DNA from: Cryptomeria japonica
Lineage: Eukaryota > Streptophyta > Pinopsida > Cupressales > Cupressaceae
Length of the DNA: 64,000 nt
Direction: 5' to 3'
Assembly: GCF_030272615.1 (NCBI RefSeq)
Contig: NC_081414.1
Coordinates: forward strand, 334,103,427 to 334,167,426
Notes under the pieces: model-generated
What the model was told of the DNA's origin: nothing
Databases searched by the model: none
The model's input: the letters and a program-made list of their open reading frames with translations, nothing else
Shown: in pieces, positions 56,625-64,000 of the stretch
Numbering within the stretch: the stretch's first letter is position 1
Layout: each line of letters starts with the position of its first letter
Made by a program: the position numbers and the translations under genes

Positions 56625-58042
56625 GACATTCCCTCTCATGAGACTATAGCACGTGTTTTTTTTCTTTTCCATCAGACTTTGTCACACAATTATCTAGTTT
56701 TCCCTTTTGAAATCGAAAATTTCTACTCTCCAAGCAAAAAATTAAGGAATTTGATCATCTTATCTTGTTACCTTTTTCTTAGAAAAATATCATGTTGAGA
56801 ATCTAGGATATTTTATTTATAAACAATCCTAGGGTTATCAGAAATAGATTAAACAATTTAACAAAGAGAATTTGAATGTTCTATAACATATGTAGATTAA
56901 CATTACATTATTAGTTTAGCACGACATAAATTCTTACATCATAAGCATTGCATCATTTTCTTATCATGTCTTCAATTTTGTATTGTTGGCAGAGGGGATT
57001 GATCCTAATTGAGGAATTCAACAATATTCCCTTTGTTTTAGAATATGTCTCAGTTTACTTTTAGTACAACTCTCTGTTCAAAAGTATGTAGTGAAGATAA
57101 GAGTACATGCCACATCATCAAAAGATAAATATGTTGCAAGTAAACTAGAGGAGCTAGAGGAGAAATCTCCTTCATTTAAATTGCGGGCACAATCTAGTCC
57201 AATATTATATTAATCCCTCTTTAGATTATATAAGAAGGTCCACAATATGGATCTATCATTAGACTTTCAATTTTGTTCATTAATCAGAGTCAATTGATAA
57301 AATATTTATATATTGACAACATAAAATTAATAAAAAAAACAGTTATGATTTTCTCAATCATTTTTATCTCAATACTAACTAATTTAAATTTAATTATACT
57401 AATTATTTAAATTATCTAAAACAAATTATATGTCTTTTCAATATGAAAAAAAACACATAAAGAAAACACTGTAATAAAAAAATGCACATAAATCACAAGA
57501 AAAACATAACATTTAGATAAAGATAATAAAATATCTTATTGCCACAGCTAGGACCTTTCGTATACAAATGATTATATAAAAGAAAGGCTATTTACTTATA
57601 TATTTACTTTTTAGGAAATAAAATATATGATTCCTTCAAGTAGGTGCGTCACAGAAGTCTCTTACTGGGCAAACTAAACCTTAGAAAAAAAGATTATAAA
57701 TAGTTTCTGGATAAATATTATTTCTTTTCTTTATTATAATAATAATAATAATAATATAGCATAGAGCGTTGGAAGATGCGCCAATAAATGAATCTCTCCA
57801 AGTCTGCAGAAGAGATTATATTTCTCATGGTTTCATAATGTGCAGAAAATATAATAAAAACATGCGAGATCTGTACAAAAATTTCGATGGAAAATATGGT
57901 ACAGCCTACACTCTAAATCTATCTTATCAAAAGGAATATCTAGTCAATGTAAAGAGAGACATTTGGATAACAGATATGTAAGGAAAGAGTCTACGGAGAA
58001 GACATTACCATCATTTTGTGCTTAACTTGAAAAATTCAGTAT

Positions 58043-58125
58043 ATGGTGCTATTCAAAACTAGTAATCAAAACAAGGGTGGGTCCTCGTCCCTTAACCCAA
58101 GCCTAATCATATGCCATCCTTCGCT
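58043..58125 (+). pseudogene. Copy B of the VPS62-like gene, deleted stub
   Basis: The ATG and first codons of exon 1 (58043) are joined directly to sequence matching exon 2 of copy A at about 51,912 ('aacaaggrkgggtcctc.tccctt'). About 550 bp, covering most of exon 1, the intron and about 70 codons, are deleted. Homology ends soon afterwards and the rest of the gene is absent. The upstream promoter block is retained. Confidence 0.75.
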
Positions 58126-59690
58126 TGATAGGAGAATTGTAAGAGTAATAAAACTTATTCATAGTACTCATATATGCACTTTAGCACATTATTTCATTAT
58201 TGTAATAGGTCATATGCAACAATATCTTTCTTTATTTTAAATTCAAAGATGTTGAAATATTGGCATAGAATATCAAATCTATTGATATGTTCATGAAATA
58301 ATAAAATTAAAGTTATCAGTAAGGGAAGTATGTTTTATGAGTATGAATAATGAATAATACAATCATATGGGTGTTGTGTTTTTCTTTTGTGGATCTTAGA
58401 TTATTATTATTTAAAGTAAATTGAGACAAGATGGAAAATATGGCTAATGATTTATTCTTATAAAGTGTGTTATTGAAGAGTTTGGATGACCCAAACCTCT
58501 CAACAACTGTTTCTGGATTCGATTGTGTGGCAATTTTTGCATCAATGTTTCGGATCACACTCTGTGATCCATCATCAGGATGAACAGAGCTTGGCACACA
58601 ATCGAATCCAGAAACAACTATTGAGATTTTATGGATTGTGGAAACCTTATGTCTATTATTGACCCAAACCTTACAAAATCAGCCCACTTTATGTATGAAA
58701 CTTTTCTTATAGACTTAGCATAGATCACTAATGGTTATGAAAATTGAAATGTCTGTTTGATTTTCTTTTTTTTGTCACATTTCAAATAGATTTCTTATTC
58801 TTATATTTCCACCATTTTTTGGGTTGATTGGGAAAAAATATTTCATGCCAAAAAACCTCTTAAAAGTGCATCTATATTTGACTTAAGTGTTGAGTAGAGG
58901 TAAAAAAATTTCAAGTATTTTGAATGAAGAATGATCATATAAGACCTATCATGCAATCAACTACTTTCCACTTTTTAGAAAGTTACGAAAGAAAGAAGAT
59001 TCAACCAATCAAAATTTATGCATATTTTTTATTTTGTATCATGATAGAAATTAATTAATTGTTAAAAATGTTTTAAATGTAAAACACAAAAATGAGGTAG
59101 CTAAAACATTAAAAATGATTCTAAATTTGACTTAAAGCCTCTACAATATTTGTCACACTTTTCTTGAGTCTTTATCATATTTTTCATCTAGTCTTCACTT
59201 ATAACTAAGAAAACCTATGATTTTTCACTAGTTAAAGTAATTTAAATTTACAATAAGGTTTCCTAATTGAATCAACCATTCAAAATTGGTTTACAATAGT
59301 TTTAATCTTCCTAAATTCCTCCATGGATTTGAAATAGACAAAAGTATGTGAACTTAATTCTAGTACAAAAACCCTTCATCGTCAACTCATTGTTTGACAT
59401 AGAGAATATTTCTTTCTTCTCTTTGTTAATAAAGTATCACAATATTTATGAATTCAAGAAAGCAATTCATCCAACTAGTTGAGCTTAATTAGTTAAAATG
59501 TTTGGTTCTCATTGTGGAGACCCAAGTTCAATTCCCCATAGGGACATCTAAAAGTGAATTCTAAGTTGTGACTCTTGGTCTTCCATAGAAGGTGATTTCT
59601 GAATAAAAGTGGTTTTCTAAGTAGTGAGTATTGGTTTTCCATAAGTTATTTCTAATGTGTTTACTTGTAAATAGATTATATAGATTTAAT
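58126..59690. other. AT-rich spacer after copy B
   Basis: No gene seen. It contains a nested hairpin at 58,509-58,615, listed separately, and from about 59,200 aligns with the spacer at 55,440-55,700. Confidence 0.55.
58509..58615. repeat. Nested inverted repeats
   Basis: GTTTCTGGATTCGATTGTGTG (58509-58529) is the exact reverse complement of 58595-58615. Between them lies a second perfect hairpin, GGATCACA-CTC-TGTGATCC (about 58,552-58,570). Confidence 0.95.
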
Positions 59691-59692
59691 GT

Positions 59693-61205
59693 TTTTTTGT
59701 CAAATCAAGTGGGGAAGGGCCCCGCACAAACTATCCATAAATAAAGATAGAACACAAATAATCACAGAGATAGCAAAATAGGGCAACTAGCCAAACATTA
59801 GAGCTAGAGACAAACAAATTACATCAAATAATGAAACAAAGTTTTGAGACAACTAACCAAAAAAAACCACAAAAACAAGATGAAAACAACAAAAATAAGG
59901 CTTGGTAAAAAATAATAGTCCTAACTAGAGCTAAATGTTGCATATCAATACTTCACTTCCAAAGGATTGGCATGCTCGGAAGAATCCAACATAGTAGAGC
60001 ACATTTTCCTCCTATGAACTATAGTCGAAGATGAATCCTAAACTAAGTTATTGCACAATGGGGAGAGAGAACTCTCTCAAAATATATAAAAAAATTAGCT
60101 TTAGCATTTGAAGTATGAGGACATGAAATAGAGGATCCAAGGATGATGATAGGGAAAAAATGTGAGCCTCTCTGTAGCACCACTAGACAGGGAGTATTCA
60201 GGTGAGAAGGAGACTCATTTTTTATAGACACATCAGAAGAACCATCAAGAAACACAATAAGAAGCTTAGGAAGAGAATTTTTCTGTCAATTTGGAGAGGG
60301 TCACTTTCGAGGGCCAAAGGAGCAAGTGGATGCGAGGTGCCCAGTAGAAAAACAATGCTTGCAACAAAAAGGAATGCCTTTAAAATCAATAGATTGCGTC
60401 CAAGAACAATCATAAACTTGCAACACAACCTCACTAAGCAAAGACTTACAAAGATCAACTTCTACTAGAACACGAGCTTAAGTGGTGTAAGTGAATTGTT
60501 TTGAAGTAATTTTGACCTTCCACAAGAGGCCAATAGCATTACCAATGGATTCAAGGGCATCTAAAACCCAAAACTATAAGGGGAGATAAGGTAGTCTTAC
60601 CCAAATAGGTATTAAAGCTAGGGACTCTTCCAATGGATTGAAGAAAGGGTATCTAGGATGCAAAAAATGGGGATGTGAATACCATAGCCAGACAGCACCA
60701 TCAACAATAACCTGCCTATCCTCATAAGTATCAAAGCAAGCAATAAAGAAATATTTGGCTGAAGAGTAAATCTGAATCATACCCTTGATCAAGGGTAACC
60801 AGTTATCAAAGATCCAACCATGGGGGTCAAGAAATAAGGGCCAATAATTATAGAATCTATAAGTCAAAGCCCGACTAAGATAATAAGATTCACAGTCAAG
60901 CACAACTTGCCCCAATGGCACAATAGGTGTAACACTAACACAAGAAAGAGGGGCCCTATGAGCAATAAAATGGGAAGCCTTACCTAGAGCAAGACAAAAG
61001 CAACAAAGACCCTTTTAATATCAGTAGCAAAAGAGATGGTAGAAGAGGAGCCAAGAGAATAAGCACTGGATAGAGCAACACCAATAGGAGGCTTGATGGC
61101 AACAACATTAGAACCCAAAAGGGGGTGGGATTAGACAAATCCCAAATATAGATGAATTAAATGAAAGAGACCCAACATGAGGATCCATGGAAGAAATCCC
61201 ACCAA
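59693..61205 (-). mobile_element. LINE-derived insertion with ORF1 (DUF4283) only
   Basis: The unit-A spacer has no equivalent of this segment, so it is an insertion in unit C. On the minus strand it ends CCCCACTTGATTTGACAAAAAAAC (near 59,693), an A-tail like that of the other LINEs. Only ORF1 text is present. Reverse transcriptase is absent. Confidence 0.75.
59990..60921 (-). pseudogene. LINE ORF1 with DUF4283 and zinc knuckle
   Basis: Readable order: LSRALTYRFYNYWPLFLDPH, GWIFDNWLPLIKGMIQIY, FFIACFDTYEDRQVIVDGAV, FNPLEESLALIPIWVRLPYL (DUF4283), then LVEVDLCKSLL, FKGIPFCCKHCFSTGHLAST ending in a Cys-His-Cys knuckle. ORF1 proteins of plant L1 elements bind the element RNA. A stop follows YLPL and there are frame changes at about 60,570 and 60,480. 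The plus-strand frame at 60,202 is a shadow. Confidence 0.75.
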
Positions 61206-63535
61206 TTTTTTATGCATCATGAAATAGTAATTTTTTTTATATGAAGAGCCCCCTAGTTACAATAACTAAGCCGGAAATTCTAATTCTCTCTTTGATGTAG
61301 CTTAAGTGCCCAAAATTTTTAGATCATTTTCATGTACACCATGATCCTCAAATAATTTCACATCACTATATTGATTATGCATGACAAATGCATTTGTATA
61401 ACTTTATAAGTCCAATTTAAGATGAGTAATTAAATGATTACACCCATTATTGATACACTCAACATGAAGCACATTGCCATCAATTATCTTGTTTATTTTT
61501 ATGTCCAATGTCCATTTACTCTATGATGTTTTTAATATTATGACTTCAAGGGATATGTGAGAATTTGTTAAGATCTAGAGTCTAATGGAAAGCACATAAA
61601 CAAGAGAGAATAAATATGACAAGAATAAATTGTATTCCTATTAAGATGCAAAATGTGATCAACTAAATGAGTTGATTGATTGAATTGATTACATAGAATG
61701 TAAATGAGCCTACTTATAAAGGCAAGGATATGAGAGCACACAATCATAACATGTGCCTCAATGAGATACAAGGGTAGATAGGACAAATAATAAAGTATTC
61801 CACAAGAGGTGGATCACCCACCGAAGGTGGAATGTAATAGCAAGATAAGGCCACAAAAGGTGGAATTTCTCCTACAAGCAACTTCCCTATGTGCACACTT
61901 CCCTAAGTGTCTCATATGCAAACTACAATGAAAGCATGATCCTAAGTCAACTTGAGTAAAGTGTAATTATGAGACATAATTTACACCAATAGGATAAAAT
62001 TAATGCATCATGCCATTTTCCTCTTTATTTTATATTTCATTTAGATATTATCCTATCAGTATTCATAATTAACAAATCAATCCTAGCTATGAATCTATTA
62101 GGAAACCACCTAATTCAATTCTTAATAGTTTAGACTAACCATTCCTTATAACATTCCCTTGCATGAGATTATAGCACATGCTTTTTTCTTCCTTGGGCTA
62201 TGCCACATTATTATCTAGTTTTCCTTTTTTAACTTATAAATTTTCTACTCTCCAAGCCAAAAATTTAGGAATTTGGCAAATGTTCTTATCTTGTACCAGA
62301 AAACCTCAAGTTGAGCATCTACAATCTTGTATTTAATATAATACTAGGTTACTAGGAATAAAGAAAAGAGCATAGAGAAAATAATTTGAATCTCTTATAA
62401 CATAAAACATGTAGATTAACATTATAATGTTACACTAACACAACATCAATGCTTACATCATTTTCTTATCATGTCTTCAACTTTCTATTATTAGCATAGG
62501 GGATTGATTCTCATTGAGAAAGTCAACAACCTTCCTTTTGTTTTAGAACATGCCCTAATTTACTTTCAATTTATAAATATGTATTGAAGATAAGATTTAG
62601 CATCTCACATCAACAAAGGATAAATATGTGGCAACTGAATTGGATTAGATAGAGGAGAAATTTTCTTGATCTTGAGGATGAGCACAATCTAGTCCAATAT
62701 CATATCTCTCTTTACATTATATTAGAGGCTCCACAATATAGATCCATCACTAGATTTCTAATGTCATTCATTGATTGCAATCAAATAGTAAATTTCTTAT
62801 ATATTGACAACATAAAATTGATATAGAGAAAATATTTATAATCTTTCTTTAATTTATTTTATATAATTTTCATCTCAACTCTATTGAATTTAGAGTTAAT
62901 TTATATTATTTATTAAAATTAACTCAAAAATTATAATATTTATTTTGAATAAAGAAAAATTAAATTAGACACAAGAAAAACACGTAATAAAGAAAAGCAT
63001 ATTATACACACGAAAAACACCATAATAAAGAAAAAACATATTAAACAAAAGAAAAATATAACAAAAATAATTAAATATGATAAATAGTTTCCTTACAACA
63101 CCCAAATGTCTCCTATAAAGATAATTATATAGAAAGAAAGCTATTTTTTTAATATCTAATTTTTGTTGTTTATAAATACCAGATCAACTATAGGATTCTT
63201 CACGTTGGTGCGTCATAGATGTCTGTTAACGGGTCAACTAAACCTTAAAAAAGGACTATATTTATATTTTCTTATAGTTAAATATTATATCTTAATTATT
63301 ATAATATAGTGTAGCAACAACCCGTTGTAGGTGCGTTTGAAGATGCGCCAATAGTTGAATCGCTCAAAGCTTGAAGAACAGATTCTATTTCTCGTGGTCT
63401 AATCATGTGCAGAAAACAAAAATTATTAGCGTAAGACAAGGAAAACATGTAAAAAGCTGTATCTTATCTGGCTTCGATTTAGGAATATCTAGTCAATGTA
63501 AACAGAGACATTGTGGTTCTTTCTTCTCTTTGGCG
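61206..63535. other. Spacer and promoter block of copy C
   Basis: No gene. It aligns with 56,100-57,760 and 46,691-51,200. No LINE is present here where unit A has one (compare 62,830 with 47,410). Confidence 0.65.
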
Positions 63536-63537
63536 TC

Positions 63538-63544
63538 TATAAAT
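63538..63544 (+). promoter_or_regulatory. TATA box of gene copy C
   Basis: TATAAAT lies 117 bp before the ATG in a block conserved with copy A, at a plausible core promoter position. Confidence 0.5.
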
Positions 63545-63654
63545 TGGATCACGATGTACACGAAGAACAGTCATGCAAGGAAATAGTCTACAGAGAAGAC
63601 ATTACCATCTTTTTGTGCATTCTTTTTTGTAGCGCGAATTGAGAAATTCAATAT

Positions 63655-64000
63655 ATGGCGCAATTACTTTCAACGCCCGCTGTCACACTTTCATGGCCTA
63701 CTGGTAATTGCCCTGGTTGTTTTGTCATACTTTTTGAGATAACCCCCCTTTTTCTAATAATCCATGTGAATGAAATTGCTTTTCTGATTAGCAAATTACG
63801 TTTTCAATAGTTTACTGAACCATTGGAAGAAGAAAACGTCCAATACAGGCTATAATAACGTTGTACAGAATTACTCACACCTGTTAGAACTAAGAATTCT
63901 GTTGTTATCTTGCTTTATATTTCTAAGCTTTTGCCATCCATATTAAGAGCATATGTTAAGATTTCATCGTGGGTCGAATTAATTGTTTGCAGATACAGGA
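63655..64000 (+). CDS. VPS62/DUF946 copy C, 5' part only (runs off window)
   Basis: Exon 1 (63655-63703) encodes MAQLLSTPAVTLSWPT and ends at the same G|GTAATTGCC donor as copy A. The intron ends at TTGTTTGCAG (63992). The first eight bases of exon 2 (atacagga) match copy A. Exon 1 differs from copy A at three residues (LTAPAIP versus LSTPAVT in part) without damage. Whether the rest is intact cannot be seen. Confidence 0.75.

Larger units (their letters stand above)
46691..64000 (+). repeat. Three tandem segmental units around a VPS62-like gene
   Basis: The upstream blocks of the three copies align: 46,691-47,410 plus 50,510-51,600 (A), 56,625-58,043 (B) and 62,151-63,655 (C). Shared landmarks are 'attatctagttttcc', 'gggattgat', 'gcacaatctagtccaatat', 'acgttggtgcgtcatagatgtct' and 'gaacagattctatttctcgtgg'. 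The blocks before B and C also align (for example 55,460-55,700 with 59,220-59,460, and 56,100-56,300 with 61,230-61,420). Unit A is cut on its left by the LTR-like repeat. Confidence 0.85.

Noticed and set aside
60202-60468. 88-codon plus-strand frame
   Set aside because: Antisense of the LINE ORF1 zinc-knuckle region, which has the recognisable motifs.

Overview
This is eukaryotic nuclear DNA from a seed plant. The gymnosperm-like look (very gene-poor, old nested retrotransposons full of C-to-T decay, AT-rich spacers, tandem gene remnants) makes a conifer or relative the best guess, but that is inference. I see no bacterial, organellar or viral genes, and no tRNA, rRNA or CRISPR.

Layout. 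1-9.9 kb: decayed remnants. These are a CACTA-type transposase N-terminus, a broken CWC22 splicing-factor copy (minus strand) carrying an 811-bp hAT-like element with an 8-bp target duplication, a second inverted scrap of CWC22, a PPR pseudogene and an unidentified minus-strand coding remnant. 9.9-41.5 kb: a Ty3/gypsy element of Tat-like type, with LTR, primer site and gag-protease at 9.9-17.0 kb and RT, RNase H, second RNase H and truncated integrase at 37.4-41.5 kb. It is split between protease and RT by a 20.4-kb insertion. That insertion (about 17,020-37,399) looks like a large DNA transposon that I cannot place in a family. It has inverted ends, clusters of CGGATATCCG palindromes near both ends, a foldback repeat array, a plus-strand DDE-like transposase gene (19,550-22,450), a convergent six-exon minus-strand gene (36,559-34,635) and a 360-bp satellite between them. 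Inside it sits a complete LTR retrotransposon (23,543-31,221, target duplication GGTCT) that encodes only Gag plus a protease-like domain and so is non-autonomous.

41.5-46.7 kb: LTR-like repetitive DNA with an array of short hairpins, interrupted by a 5'-truncated LINE (43,784-46,134, target duplication GTGATCAGAGTGC) that carries an extra ORF after its RNase H domain. 46.7-64 kb: three tandem units of a VPS62/DUF946-type gene. Copy A (51,352-53,253, two exons, 535 aa) is the only intact protein-coding gene in the window. Copy B is a promoter plus a deleted stub. Copy C begins at 63,655 and runs off the window. LINE pieces interrupt units A and C.

Insertion order, oldest first: unidentified remnant, gypsy element, large DNA transposon, Gag-only retrotransposon. 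Most in-frame stops in the decayed ORFs are explained by C-to-T changes in CGA, CAG or CAA codons, as expected for long-methylated repeats.
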